Part shown: positions 34,045-42,817 of the stretch, piece after piece
Layout of the letters: the number at the start of each line of letters is the position of its first letter
How positions within the stretch are numbered: position 1 is the first letter of the stretch
Assembly (NCBI RefSeq): GCF_036226605.1
Contig: NZ_CP109000.1
Coordinates: 6,134,501 to 6,198,500, forward strand
Source of the DNA: Streptomyces sp. NBC_00704
Lineage (GTDB): Bacteria; Actinomycetota; Actinomycetes; Streptomycetales; Streptomycetaceae
DNA: 64,000 nucleotides
Direction of reading: 5' to 3'
Made by a program: the position numbers and the translations under genes
The notes under the pieces: generated by a model
Databases searched by the model: none
What the model was told of the DNA's origin: nothing
Seen by the model: only the letters and a program-made list of their open reading frames with translations

Positions 34045-35172
34045 ATGCCAGACGCGCTCGATGCCACCCCCTACGACGCCCTGCTCCTGCTCTCGTTCGG
34101 CGGCCCGGAAGGCCCGGACGACGTGGTCCCGTTCCTGGAGAACGTGACCCGCGGGCGCGGCATCCCCAAGGAACGCCTCAAGGAGGTGGGGCAGCACTAC
34201 TTCCTGTTCGGCGGGGTCAGCCCCATCAACGAACAGAACCGCGCCCTGATGGACGCCCTGCGCAAGGACTTCGCCGGCCACGGCCTGGACCTGCCCGTCT
34301 ACTGGGGCAACCGCAACTGGGCCCCGTACCTCACGGACACCCTGCGCGAGATGACCGCCGACGGCCGTCGCCGCGTCCTCGTCCTCGCCACCAGCGCCTA
34401 CGCCTCGTACTCCGGCTGCCGCCAGTACCGCGAGAACCTCGCCGACGCCCTGGCCGCGCTCGAGGCCGAGGGCCTTCAGCCGCCCAGGGTCGACAAGCTG
34501 CGCCACTACTTCAACCACCCCGGCTTCCTGGAGCCCATGATCGACGGCGTGCTGCGCTCGCTCGCCGACCTCCCCGAGGACGTCCGCGACGGCGCCCACC
34601 TCGCCTTCTCGACCCACTCCATCCCGACCTCGGCCGCGGACGCCTCCGGCCCGGTCGAGGACCACGGGGACGGCGGCGCGTACGTCAGGCAGCACCTGGA
34701 CACCGCGCGCCTCGTCGTCGACGCGGTCCGCGAGCGCACCGGCGTGGACCATCCCTGGCAGCTCGTCTACCAGTCCCGCTCGGGCGCCCCGCACATCCCC
34801 TGGCTGGAGCCCGACATCTGCGACCACCTGGAGGAGCGGCACGCGGCCGGCGTCCCGGCGGTCGTCGTCGCCCCCATCGGCTTCGTCTCCGACCACATGG
34901 AGGTCCTCTACGACCTCGACACCGAGGCCGAGGCCAAGGCCCGCGAGCTGGGCCTGCCGATGCGCCGCTCGGCCACCGTCGGCGCCGACCCCCGCTTCGC
35001 CGCAGCCGTCCGCGAACTCGTCCTGGAGCGCGCCGCGGTGGAGAACGGCCTGGAGGTCACCCCGTGCGCCCTCGGGGCGCTCGGGCCGAGCCACCACCTG
35101 TGCCCGGCCGGCTGCTGCCCCGCCCGTGCCCCCAAGCCCGCCGCCGCGGGCGCCGACAGCCCCTACGCGTGA
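34045..35172 (+). CDS. hemH: Ferrochelatase (coproporphyrin III type)
   Basis: A 375-residue enzyme inserting Fe2+ into a porphyrin. Landmarks are LLLSFGGPEGPDDVVPFLEN, YWGNRNWAPY, AFSTHSIPTS with the catalytic-region His, and VVVAPIGFVSDHMEVLYDLD with the catalytic Glu. Cys125 (SGCRQYREN) and the C-terminal Cys353, Cys357 and Cys358 (LCPAGCCP) are placed as in actinobacterial ferrochelatases with a [2Fe-2S] cluster. Actinobacteria use the coproporphyrin-dependent route, so the product is probably coproheme. The stop is nine bases before the monophosphatase GTG. Confidence 0.93.
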   Translation: MPDALDATPYDALLLLSFGGPEGPDDVVPFLENVTRGRGIPKERLKEVGQHYFLFGGVSPINEQNRALMDALRKDFAGHGLDLPVYWGNRNWAPYLTDTLREMTADGRRRVLVLATSAYASYSGCRQYRENLADALAALEAEGLQPPRVDKLRHYFNHPGFLEPMIDGVLRSLADLPEDVRDGAHLAFSTHSIPTSAADASGPVEDHGDGGAYVRQHLDTARLVVDAVRERTGVDHPWQLVYQSRSGAPHIPWLEPDICDHLEERHAAGVPAVVVAPIGFVSDHMEVLYDLDTEAEAKARELGLPMRRSATVGADPRFAAAVRELVLERAAVENGLEVTPCALGALGPSHHLCPAGCCPARAPKPAAAGADSPYA

Positions 35173-35180
35173 GGAACGGC

Positions 35181-35996
35181 GTGACCGACCCCCTGCACAC
35201 AGAACTGCTCGCCATCGCCCTGGAGGCCGCCCGCCGCGCCGGCGAGTTCCTGCGCGACGGCCGCCCGGCCGACCTCGCGGTCGCCGCCACCAAGTCCAGC
35301 CCCATCGACGTCGTCACCGAGATGGACATCGCGGCCGAGAAGCTGATCACCGGGATCATCTCCGAGCGCCGCCCCGACGACGGCTTCCTCGGCGAGGAGG
35401 GAGCCTCCAGCGAGGGCAGCAGCGGCGTCCGCTGGGTGATCGACCCCCTCGACGGCACGGTCAACTACCTCTACGGACTGCCCACGTGGGCCGTCTCCAT
35501 CGCCGCCGAGCACGACGGCGAGACCGTGGTCGGCGTCGTCGCGATCCCGATGCGCGGTGAGACGTTCCACGCCGTGCGCGGCGCCGGCGCGCGGGGGACC
35601 GGCGTCTGGGCGGGGGAGCGCGTGCTGGCCTGCCGGCCGACCGCCCCGCTCGACCAGGCCCTGGTCTCGACCGGCTTCAACTACGTCACCGAGGTCCGCA
35701 CCCACCAGGCGGACGTCGCGCAGCGGCTCATCCCGCTCCTCAGGGACATCCGGCGCAGCGGTTCGGCCGCCGTCGACCTGTGCGACGTGGCCGTCGGCCG
35801 CCTCGACGGCTACTACGAGCGCGGCCTGCACCCCTGGGACCTCGCCGCGGGCGACCTCATCGCCCGGGAAGCGGGCGCGCTGACCGGTGGACGGCCCGCA
35901 GAGCGCCCCGGACGCGATCTCGCGATCGCCGCCACCCCGGGCGTCTTCGAGCCCCTCCAGCGCCTGCTGGAGGACTTCGGAGCCTGGCACGACTGA
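35181..35996 (+). CDS. Inositol monophosphatase family protein (SuhB-like)
   Basis: A 271-residue Mg2+-dependent phosphatase of the IMPase/FBPase superfamily. The metal motifs are FLGEEG, IDPLDGTVNYLYGLP and, near the C-terminus, HPWDLAAGDLIAREAG. Substrates may be myo-inositol 1-phosphate or other sugar phosphates. GTG 35181 has GAGGA five bases upstream; a GTG at 35169 overlapping the hemH stop is the alternative. A strong hairpin lies 36 bp after the stop. Confidence 0.92.
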   Translation: MTDPLHTELLAIALEAARRAGEFLRDGRPADLAVAATKSSPIDVVTEMDIAAEKLITGIISERRPDDGFLGEEGASSEGSSGVRWVIDPLDGTVNYLYGLPTWAVSIAAEHDGETVVGVVAIPMRGETFHAVRGAGARGTGVWAGERVLACRPTAPLDQALVSTGFNYVTEVRTHQADVAQRLIPLLRDIRRSGSAAVDLCDVAVGRLDGYYERGLHPWDLAAGDLIAREAGALTGGRPAERPGRDLAIAATPGVFEPLQRLLEDFGAWHD

Positions 35997-36031
35997 GCAC
36001 GAACCCGCCCGGCCCCGGGCGGACACGCGGA

Positions 36032-36062
36032 GGGGCCCCGGCGCTGGATTCGCCGGGGCCCC
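36032..36062. terminator. Strong hairpin terminator after the monophosphatase gene
   Basis: GGGGCCCCGGCG and CGCCGGGGCCCC form a perfect 12-bp stem with loop CTGGATT. It also serves the convergent 57-residue gene. Confidence 0.88.
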
Positions 36063-36082
36063 AGGCGCGTACGCGCCTACCG

Positions 36083-36256
36083 CTAGACGCTCGTCGCGCC
36101 GACCTCCACACCGTGCTCGGCGGCGAGGCGACGCAGGTCGTCGAGCTCGGCCTGCTCCACCTCGACGAGGAAGTCGTCGCCCTCGTCGCGAGCCCGCGTC
36201 AGGTCGGTCTCGGTCGCCCTTATGCGCTGCAGAAGTCCTGCGGTGAATGCGTCCAT
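36083..36256 (-). CDS. Small conserved-type hypothetical protein (57 aa)
   Basis: A short gene between the monophosphatase and cutR. It encodes MDAFTAGLLQRIRATETDLT and then an Asp/Glu/Leu-rich amphipathic stretch (RARDEGDDFLVEVEQAELDD), ending GVEVGATSV. It has a good ribosome site GAGGGGG at the right distance and typical codon use. It looks like a single coiled helix pair. Function is unknown; I believe homologues sit at this place in other Streptomyces. Confidence 0.75.
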   Translation of the reverse strand: MDAFTAGLLQRIRATETDLTRARDEGDDFLVEVEQAELDDLRRLAAEHGVEVGATSV

Positions 36257-36670
36257 GCTGCGCCCCCTCGTCCTGGGTCGTGGGTCGTTGGCACGGGGGT
36301 GTGCCGGGTTGGGAAGGGGCGATCACGTCTCTCACAGGTGCCCAGCGCTGCCCTGCCGGGCGGCGACGGTGCCGGACACCCACGCCCGCTCTGCGGCAAG
36401 CGGACCGCGGAGTGCCACATGGTGCAGCGGCACATGCAGAGCGTGATCGCGGGGTGTAAAGCCGTCCTCCCCCAGCGTCCCTCCACGGAAACCTCAACCG
36501 CACGAGAAAATCTCGCATTCCCGGGCCTCACACCCGTCCTTCATCCACCTCCCACCCGTCTTACCGCCGACTTACGGCCGAAAAGGGCAGGATGGACGCA
36601 ACACTCACCGAGACCCCCGCCCGCGTGCGTCCGACAAGGCTGCCCGGGTGGACACAGGAAGGACTGCGAC
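36257..36670. other. 414-bp gene-free region before cutR
   Basis: This holds the upstream regions of the divergent 57-residue gene and cutRS. No gene was recognised. Near 36530-36560 the sequence CACCCGTC is repeated (CACACCCGTCCTT and CCCACCCGTCTT, 23 bp apart), a possible operator for cutRS. An A-rich tract with CAGGAT (about 36587-36592) is a weak -10 candidate. Confidence 0.4.
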
Positions 36671-37324
36671 GTGCGCGTACTCGTCGTCGAGGACGAGCAG
36701 CTGCTCGCCGATGCGGTGGCCACCGGACTGCGCCGGGAGGCCATGGCCGTCGACGTCGTGTACGACGGCGCGGCCGCCCTGGAGCGCATCGGCGTCAACG
36801 ACTACGACGTGGTCGTCCTCGACCGCGACCTCCCCCTCGTGCACGGCGACGACGTCTGCCGCAAGATCGTCGAACTCGGCATGCCCACGCGCGTGCTGAT
36901 GCTGACGGCCTCCGGCGACGTGAGCGACCGTGTCGAGGGCCTGGAGATCGGCGCCGACGACTACCTTCCCAAGCCCTTCGCCTTCAGCGAGCTGATCGCC
37001 CGCGTGCGCGCGCTCGGCCGGCGCACCAGTGTCCCGCTGCCGCCCGTCCTCGAGCGGGCCGGCATCAAGCTCGACCCCAACCGCCGCGAGGTCTTCCGCG
37101 ACGGCAAGGAGGTGCAGCTCGCGCCCAAGGAGTTCGCCGTCCTGGAGGTGCTGATGCGCAGCGAGGGCGCGGTCGTCTCCGCGGAGCAGCTCCTCGAGAA
37201 GGCGTGGGACGAGAACACCGACCCGTTCACGAACGTCGTGCGCGTGACGGTCATGACGCTGCGCCGCAAGCTGGGCGAACCGCCGGTGATCGTCACCGTT
37301 CCCGGTTCGGGCTACCGGATCTGA
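36671..37324 (+). CDS. cutR: Response regulator CutR (OmpR/PhoB family)
   Basis: 217 residues. The receiver starts VRVLVVEDEQLLADAVATGL, has phospho-Asp in DYDVVVLDRDLP near residue 52 and Lys in YLPKPF near 101. A winged-helix DNA-binding domain spans about 125-217 (EVQLAPKEFAVLEVLMRSEG, ending VPGSGYRI). GTG 36671 has GGAAGGA upstream. CutR with CutS is a conserved Streptomyces system affecting secreted-protein quality control and antibiotic production. Confidence 0.92.
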   Translation: MRVLVVEDEQLLADAVATGLRREAMAVDVVYDGAAALERIGVNDYDVVVLDRDLPLVHGDDVCRKIVELGMPTRVLMLTASGDVSDRVEGLEIGADDYLPKPFAFSELIARVRALGRRTSVPLPPVLERAGIKLDPNRREVFRDGKEVQLAPKEFAVLEVLMRSEGAVVSAEQLLEKAWDENTDPFTNVVRVTVMTLRRKLGEPPVIVTVPGSGYRI

Positions 37325-37329
37325 CCGCC

Positions 37330-38577
37330 GTGGCATCGACACCCGCGCCGCCTCAGGCGCCCCCGAAGCCCACCTGGGACCCCCGCAGCCCGCAAATGCC
37401 CTTCCCGTGGCTCCGCCCGACCATCCGCATACGGCTGACCCTGCTGTACGGCGGCATGTTCCTGATCGCCGGCATCATGCTGCTGTCGATCATCTATCTG
37501 CTGGCGGCGCAGGCCATCAGTACGGGCAACCAGCCGCCCTTCAAGATCGTGAGCGCCACCGGTCTGATCAAGGTGGCCAGCACGACCTGCTCCGGGCTCA
37601 CCGCCGAGTCGGGTCTGACCCAGTTCAACTCCGCGGTCAGCGCCTGCATCGATCACCAGCGGCAGGCGGCCCTCGACGATCTCCTCAGCCGTTCCCTGCT
37701 GGCCCTCCTCGGCCTCGCCGTGATCGCCTTCGCGTTCGGCTACGCCATGGCCGGCCGCGTGCTGTCCCCGCTCGGCCGGATCACCCGCACCGCGCGCGCG
37801 GTGGCGGGCTCGGACCTGTCGCGTCGTATCGAGCTGGACGGCCCGGACGACGAGCTGAAGGAGCTGGCCGACACCTTCGACGACATGCTGGAGCGCCTCC
37901 AGCGGGCCTTCACGGCCCAGCAGCGCTTCGTGGGCAACGCCTCGCACGAACTCAGGACACCGCTGGCGATCAACCGCACGCTGCTCGAGGTGCACCTTTC
38001 CGATCCCGGCGCGCCCGTGGAGCTCCAGCAGCTCGGCAAGACGCTGCTGGCGACCAACGAGCGCAGCGAGCAGCTCGTCGAGGGTCTCCTGCTGCTCGCG
38101 CGCAGCGACAACCAGGTCGTCGAGCGCAGGCCGGTCGACCTCGCGGAGGTCGCCGAGCAGGCGGTCGACCAGGTGCACGCCGAAGCGGCGGCGAAGGGCG
38201 TGGTGATCCGCGGTGAGCAGAAAACCGCGGTCGTTCAGGGCAACGGCGTCCTTTTGGAGAGGATCGCGCTGAATCTCGTGCAGAATGCCGTGCGGTACAA
38301 CGTGCCCGAGGGCGGCTGGGTCGAGGTGACCACCGACGTCCGGCACGGCCAGGCGGTTCTGGTCGTGTCGAACACCGGCCCGGTCGTTCCGGCGTACGAG
38401 ATCGACAATCTCTTCGAACCGTTCCGTCGGCTCCGCACCGAGCGGACGGGCAGCGACAAGGGGGTCGGGCTCGGTCTGTCCATCGTGCGGTCCGTGGCCC
38501 GGGCGCACGGCGGCCATATCGTGGCCGAGCCGCGCGAGGGGGGTGGACTCGTGATGCGGGTCACCTTCCCCGTCTGA
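37330..38577 (+). CDS. cutS: Sensor histidine kinase CutS
   Basis: 415 residues. The first membrane helix is near 36-62, followed by an about 55-residue extracellular loop with two cysteines, Cys87 (TTCSGL) and Cys106 (SACIDH), which could form a disulfide and act as a redox or folding sensor. The second helix is near 118-140, then HAMP, HisKA with His in GNASHELRTPL, and HATPase with NLVQNAVRYN and GVGLGLSIVRSV. It starts at GTG 37330, five bases after cutR, in one operon. The short cysteine-bearing sensor is the hallmark of CutS. Confidence 0.92.
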   Translation: MASTPAPPQAPPKPTWDPRSPQMPFPWLRPTIRIRLTLLYGGMFLIAGIMLLSIIYLLAAQAISTGNQPPFKIVSATGLIKVASTTCSGLTAESGLTQFNSAVSACIDHQRQAALDDLLSRSLLALLGLAVIAFAFGYAMAGRVLSPLGRITRTARAVAGSDLSRRIELDGPDDELKELADTFDDMLERLQRAFTAQQRFVGNASHELRTPLAINRTLLEVHLSDPGAPVELQQLGKTLLATNERSEQLVEGLLLLARSDNQVVERRPVDLAEVAEQAVDQVHAEAAAKGVVIRGEQKTAVVQGNGVLLERIALNLVQNAVRYNVPEGGWVEVTTDVRHGQAVLVVSNTGPVVPAYEIDNLFEPFRRLRTERTGSDKGVGLGLSIVRSVARAHGGHIVAEPREGGGLVMRVTFPV

Positions 38578-38971
38578 GACCATGTCGCGACACACACGGG
38601 GATGTTCGCTTTGCGCGGAATTTTCCGGGCTGACGGCGGACCGCCTCATGTGTGATCGCTCACAGGGGCGAATTTCCGGCCATCTACTCTCCGTGATCAT
38701 GATGCCCGTGTAGAGCCCGGAAAATCCGGGTTTTCGGGGGTCCTGATCACGGGAAGTACACGGTGAGGCGCCTTTGAAGTGCGGCAATCGGACCGTGTAC
38801 GGTCCCGTTCGCCATCCAAGCGGATCACTCGTGAGGGGTTCGGTTGGGTGTCGATTGAGTAACAGACCTTGATGTGAGGCAAAATCTCCGCCTCGAGGCG
38901 GGCACAAGTCCGGCCTCTCACGCGTTACGTGCGCTGGAGACACCGCAAAAACCCAGAGGGGGAGAGGCGAA
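38578..38971. other. 394-bp region between cutS and the DUF4193 gene
   Basis: No gene was found. Near 38707-38740 an imperfect A/T-containing inverted repeat (CCCGGAAAA...GTTTTCGGG) may terminate cutS transcription. A -35/-10 pair lies at 38774-38803, and the remaining about 165 bases would be an untranslated leader of the DUF4193 gene. Confidence 0.4.
38774..38803 (+). promoter_or_regulatory. Vegetative-type promoter of the DUF4193 gene
   Basis: TTGAAG (38774-38779) and TACGGT (38798-38803) are separated by 18 bp and resemble a HrdB-type promoter, implying a long leader (about 160 bases). Confidence 0.5.
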
Positions 38972-39268
38972 ATGGCTACCGATTACGACACCCCACGCAA
39001 GACCGATGACGACGTCGACTCAGACAGCCTTGAAGAGCTGAAGGCGAGGCGGAACGACAAGTCCGCCTCCGCGGTCGACGTCGACGAGTTCGAGGCCGCC
39101 GAAGGCCTCGAACTGCCCGGCGCCGACCTCTCGAACGAGGAGCTGGCCGTCCGGGTGCTGCCGAAGCAGCAGGACGAGTTCACCTGCATGAGCTGCTTCC
39201 TGGTGCACCACCGCAGCCAGCTGGCCCGGGAGAAGAACGGTCAGCCGATCTGCCGCGACTGCGACTGA
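38972..39268 (+). CDS. DUF4193 family zinc-ribbon-like protein
   Basis: A 98-residue acidic protein. The N-terminal two thirds are charged and probably unstructured (DDDVDSDSLEELKARRNDKS). The C-terminus has CMSCFLVHHRSQLA and CRDCD, a CxxC...CxxC zinc site. The family is near-universal in actinobacteria, usually near dut, and its function is unknown. ATG is preceded by GAGGGGGAGAGG, an unusually strong ribosome site that implies high expression. Confidence 0.92.
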   Translation: MATDYDTPRKTDDDVDSDSLEELKARRNDKSASAVDVDEFEAAEGLELPGADLSNEELAVRVLPKQQDEFTCMSCFLVHHRSQLAREKNGQPICRDCD

Positions 39269-39281
39269 GGCGGGGTCGGCC

Positions 39282-40229
39282 GTGACTGGCTCGACCCCAC
39301 CTCGGAAGCGCCGCTTCCCCCTGTGGGGAACGGACAAAGGGCCGTCTGACGGCCCTCACGGCGTGCGTGACGACGAGCGAGGCTCATCCGGCACGGGAGC
39401 AGTCCCGGCGGGATCTGCCTCGCTCGAACCCGCGGCGGACCGGAGTGACCTCCCGGCGCCGGCGCGGAACGCCGCCCCCGTCGCAAGGCGGCGGGCGGCG
39501 GTCATCCGGGACAAGGCCGCGGGCCTGGCCCGGGAAGGCGCCCGACAGGGCGGCAAACGGGCCAGGGCGGGCCTCGGGCACCTGGCCGACCGGATCATCG
39601 ACCTCGCCCCCCGGGTCCCCGTACGGGACCTTCAGACGCTTCGACGGCAGTTCCCGGGGCTCGGGCCGGAGGAGATCGCCGACAAACTCGTGACGGGCGC
39701 GGCGAACGCCACGTCCACCGTCGGCGCGGGCATCGGAGCGGCGGCGATGCTGCCCGTGCCGCCCGCGATGCCGACCGAGCTGGCCGCGGAGATCACCGGC
39801 GTCGCGGCCATCGAACTCAAACTGATCGCCGAACTCCACGAGGTCTACGGCCTGCGCCCGCCGGGCGGTCTCAAGGACCGCAGCACCGCCTACCTGCGCT
39901 CGTGGTCGGGTGAACGCGGCGTCGACGTGCTGAAGCCGTCCACGATCAACTCGGCCCTCGGCGGCCAGATGAAACGCGAGCTGCGCCAGCAGATCATGAA
40001 GCGGATGGTCCGCGACCTGCCGAACCTGATGCCGTTCATGGTGGGCGCCGTCGTCGGCGCGGTCATGAACCGGCGCGACACCAGAAGGGTCGCCGCGAAA
40101 GTCCGGGCCGACCTGCGCAGAATGCAGGTCCCCTGGGACGAGCTGAGGGAACTTCCCGCGCTGGAGAAGCCGGCGGACCCGCTGACCATGGGGGAGATCC
40201 CCGGAAGCCCCGAGGAGCCCGGGCGCTGA
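39282..40229 (+). CDS. Conserved hypothetical protein, possibly EcsC-like
   Basis: 315 residues. The first about 65 are polar and low-complexity. A helical region follows with a Gly/Ala-rich hydrophobic stretch (ATSTVGAGIGAAAMLPVPPA, MPTELAAEITG) and a second near the end (LPNLMPFMVGAVVGAVMNRR). The middle (IAELHEVYGLRPPGG) recalls EcsC-type helical proteins, but this is only a resemblance. GTG 39282 follows the DUF4193 stop by 13 bp with GAGGCGGGG upstream, so the two share a transcript. Confidence 0.75.
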   Translation: MTGSTPPRKRRFPLWGTDKGPSDGPHGVRDDERGSSGTGAVPAGSASLEPAADRSDLPAPARNAAPVARRRAAVIRDKAAGLAREGARQGGKRARAGLGHLADRIIDLAPRVPVRDLQTLRRQFPGLGPEEIADKLVTGAANATSTVGAGIGAAAMLPVPPAMPTELAAEITGVAAIELKLIAELHEVYGLRPPGGLKDRSTAYLRSWSGERGVDVLKPSTINSALGGQMKRELRQQIMKRMVRDLPNLMPFMVGAVVGAVMNRRDTRRVAAKVRADLRRMQVPWDELRELPALEKPADPLTMGEIPGSPEEPGR

Positions 40230-40326
40230 CCCCGCCGTCCGCCCGGAGCCGCTCCGCCGACGACCGTGATCCAGTAGGCGGCGACCGGGGCTGTGCCCGC
40301 TCTTGCGCCGCCCCTCACGCCGTCCG

Positions 40327-40791
40327 CTACGCCGCCGCTTCCCGCGCCGCCGCGAGGGCCTGCGCCAGGCGCTCCGGCTCCCGGGTCGACAGATACAGGT
40401 ACGGGGTGGGGTCGTCCGGGTCGGTGACCTCCACCTTCAGCGCCGTGGGGATGTACGAGCGCAGCAGCAGGAAGGCGCGGGTGTCGGCCTTGTGGGTGCG
40501 CCAGGCGCGCGCCTCCTCGGCGTCCAGGATCTGCGTCTCTCCCAGCGCCGCGACCGGGATCTTCGCCTCGCCCGCGATCAGGGAGTCGCCCACCACCCGG
40601 ATGCGCAGCGAACCGTAGGAGCTGGCCACCACGGCCGCGACGGCGGTGCCGCCGACCAGGCCGCCGAGCAACGGCAGGGTGCCGAAGGGCAACAGGATCA
40701 GGGCCATGGAGACGCCCACCAGGAACGAGACGAACCACCACGAGCGGGGCGCGGTGAGACGTTCTTCATAAGGGGCGGCGGAGAGCTGCAT
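40327..40791 (-). CDS. DUF3093 family membrane protein
   Basis: 154 residues: two hydrophobic segments near the N-terminus (WWFVSFLVGVSMALILLPFG, then LLGGLVGGTAVAAVVASSYG) and a soluble beta-rich C-terminal domain (SYIPTALKVEVTDPDDPTPY, then LYLSTREPERLAQAL). The family has unknown function and is widespread in actinobacteria next to dut, as here. It is convergent with the preceding hypothetical gene and divergent from the thioesterase gene. Confidence 0.88.
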   Translation of the reverse strand: MQLSAAPYEERLTAPRSWWFVSFLVGVSMALILLPFGTLPLLGGLVGGTAVAAVVASSYGSLRIRVVGDSLIAGEAKIPVAALGETQILDAEEARAWRTHKADTRAFLLLRSYIPTALKVEVTDPDDPTPYLYLSTREPERLAQALAAAREAAA

Positions 40792-40835
40792 GGAGCCAAG
40801 CTTGGCACGGTGTCCGGATATCGCGGACGCGCGGG

Positions 40836-40849
40836 TAAGGTCTGCGGCT
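40836..40849 (+). promoter_or_regulatory. Leaderless-type promoter, thioesterase-dut operon
   Basis: TAAGGT (40836-40841) is followed by eight bases and GTG 40850. Confidence 0.6.
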
Positions 40850-41434
40850 GTGAGTGGTACTTCCGCAGCTCCAGAGCCTCCGGCCGACGCCGTGAAACCC
40901 GTGCGCCACCCCGACGCTCCCGCGCCCGGCGAGCTTCTGGGCGCCCACTACGAACACTGTTTCGGATGCGGCGGCGGGCAGACCCACGGGCTGCACCTGG
41001 AGACGCGGGCCGGCGAGGGGGTGAGCGTCACCGCCGAGTTCACCGTGCGGGAGGCTCACCAGGGGGCGCCCGGACTCGCGCACGGCGGGATCCTTGCGGC
41101 TGCCCTCGACGAGACGCTCGGCTCCCTGAACTGGCTGCTGCGCACGGTCGCGGTGACCGGCCGGCTGGAGACCGACTTCGTACGGCCCGTTCCGGTCGGC
41201 GCCACGCTGTACCTGGAGGCCGAGGTGACGGCCGTGGCCCGCCGCAAGATCTACTCGCGTGCCGTCGGCCGGATCGGCGGCCCCGACGGGCCGCTCGCCG
41301 TCCGTGCCGAGGCGCTCTTCGTGGAGGTCGCGGTCGAGCACTTCGTGCAGCACGGCCGCGAGGAGGAGATCCGGGCCGCCATGAGCGACCCGGACCAGAT
41401 CAGGCGCGCCCGCGCCTTCGAGGTGAACCCGTGA
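40850..41434 (+). CDS. PaaI-type hotdog-fold thioesterase
   Basis: A 194-residue acyl-CoA thioesterase-like protein. The hotdog signature is HCFGCGGGQTHGLHLETRAG, then GAPGLAHGGILAAALDETLG, whose HGG and Asp/Glu form the active site, and VTGRLETDFVRPVPVGATLY. The first about 40 residues are a Pro/Ala-rich extension. GTG 40850 is set by the -10 element eight bases upstream. The stop overlaps the dut GTG (GTGA), giving a coupled operon thioesterase-dut-DUF3710. Confidence 0.88.
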   Translation: MSGTSAAPEPPADAVKPVRHPDAPAPGELLGAHYEHCFGCGGGQTHGLHLETRAGEGVSVTAEFTVREAHQGAPGLAHGGILAAALDETLGSLNWLLRTVAVTGRLETDFVRPVPVGATLYLEAEVTAVARRKIYSRAVGRIGGPDGPLAVRAEALFVEVAVEHFVQHGREEEIRAAMSDPDQIRRARAFEVNP

Positions 41435-41982
41435 GCCGCCCCCCGCTGAACGTCCTGATCCGGCGCGTCGACCCCGACGTACCGCTTCCGGCGTACGAGC
41501 ACCCCGGGGACGCGGGGGCCGACCTGCGCACCACCGAGAGCCGGGAACTGGCGCCGGGGGAGCGGGCCGTACTGCCCACGGGGGTGTCGATCGCCCTGCC
41601 CGAGGGCTACGCGGCCTTCGTGCACCCGCGTTCGGGGCTGGCCGCCCGATGCGGTGTAGCCCTCGTGAATGCCCCGGGGACGGTTGATGCCGGGTACCGT
41701 GGGGAGATCAAGGTGATCGTGGTGAATCTCGACCCGCGCGAGTCCGTGCGGTTCGAGCGCTTCGACCGGATTGCCCAACTGGTCGTCCAGCAGGTCGAGA
41801 GGGTCCGCTTCCAGGAGGTGGCGGAGCTTCCCGGTTCGGCGCGGGCCGCGGGGGGCTTCGGGTCCACCGGCGGCCATGCCGCCGTGGGCGGCGCAAGCGG
41901 TACAAGCGGTCAGGCCGCCGTGGGCGGCGCGACGGGTGGGAATCGATACGCTTCGGTCGTATCCGACCGGGAAGGACAGTGA
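41431..41982 (+). CDS. dut: Deoxyuridine 5'-triphosphate nucleotidohydrolase
   Basis: A 183-residue trimeric dUTPase hydrolysing dUTP to dUMP. All five family motifs are present: HPGDAGADLRT, HPRSGLAARCGV, NAPGTVDAGYRGEIKV with the catalytic Asp, RIAQLVVQQVERV, and GGFGSTGG. About 30 residues follow motif V, longer than usual. They contain a duplicated AAVGGA segment encoded by a 17-bp DNA repeat (41878-41894 and 41914-41930). The stop is one base before the DUF3710 GTG. Confidence 0.95.
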   Translation: MSRPPLNVLIRRVDPDVPLPAYEHPGDAGADLRTTESRELAPGERAVLPTGVSIALPEGYAAFVHPRSGLAARCGVALVNAPGTVDAGYRGEIKVIVVNLDPRESVRFERFDRIAQLVVQQVERVRFQEVAELPGSARAAGGFGSTGGHAAVGGASGTSGQAAVGGATGGNRYASVVSDREGQ

Positions 41983-41983
41983 C

Positions 41984-42754
41984 GTGTTCGGACGTCGCAA
42001 CAAGAAGGGTGCCGCCGAGGACGCGGCCGGCGAGGCCGAGCAGGTCGTCGACAGTGTCGACACTGAGGCGGACGACGTAGAGGGCGAGCGCGAGCGCGAG
42101 CGCGTACGGCTCGAGCCGGAGCCGCGGCCCGACGGGCCCTGGGACGACTCGGAGGTGCGCGACCCCGCCGAGGGCCGCGTGGACCTCGGCGGTCTCTTCG
42201 TGCCCGGGGTCGACGGCATGGAGCTGCGGGTCGAGGTCGCCGGTGACGCGATCGTCGCCGCGACGGTCGTACTGCGCGACAGCGCCATCCAGTTGCAGGC
42301 CTTCGCCGCCCCCAAGCGCGAGGGCATCTGGGGCGAGGTGCGCGAGGAGATCGGCTCCGGCATCACCCAGCAGGGTGGCATCGTCGACGAGGTCGAGGGC
42401 CCGCTGGGCTGGGAGCTGCGGGCGCAGGTCCCGGTGCAGCTGCCGGACGGCACGAGCGGCTTCCACGTGGTGCGGTTCGTCGGCGTGGACGGCCCCCGCT
42501 GGTTCCTGCGCGGGGTGATCTCGGGCCAGGGTGCGGTGCAGCCGCAGGCGGCGGGTCTGCTGGAGCAGATCTTCCGCGACACGGTCGTGGTCCGCGGCGA
42601 GGGCCCGATGGCGCCCCGCGACCCGATCGTCCTCAAGCTGCCGAACGACGCGCAGATGGTGCCCGAGGGCATCCAGCAGCAGGACGAGAACTCCCGCTTC
42701 TCGGGCGGCATGGGCCAGCTCCAGCGGGGACCGGAGATCACCGAGGTCCGCTGA
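41984..42754 (+). CDS. DUF3710 family protein
   Basis: A 256-residue cytoplasmic protein. An N-terminal acidic disordered region (about 10-60, with ERERERVRLEPEPRPDGPWD) precedes the DUF3710 domain (VDLGGLFVPGVDGMELRVEV, REGIWGEVREEIGSGITQQG, FVGVDGPRWFLRGVISGQGA). It is conserved next to dut across actinobacteria and its function is unknown. GTG 41984 has GGAAGGAC upstream, inside the dut end. Confidence 0.9.
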   Translation: MFGRRNKKGAAEDAAGEAEQVVDSVDTEADDVEGERERERVRLEPEPRPDGPWDDSEVRDPAEGRVDLGGLFVPGVDGMELRVEVAGDAIVAATVVLRDSAIQLQAFAAPKREGIWGEVREEIGSGITQQGGIVDEVEGPLGWELRAQVPVQLPDGTSGFHVVRFVGVDGPRWFLRGVISGQGAVQPQAAGLLEQIFRDTVVVRGEGPMAPRDPIVLKLPNDAQMVPEGIQQQDENSRFSGGMGQLQRGPEITEVR

Positions 42755-42817
42755 CCCGCACCTGACCGACCCGCCGAAGGCGCCGACGCCGGCGCCTCGG
42801 TGGAACGCACGGCCGAC

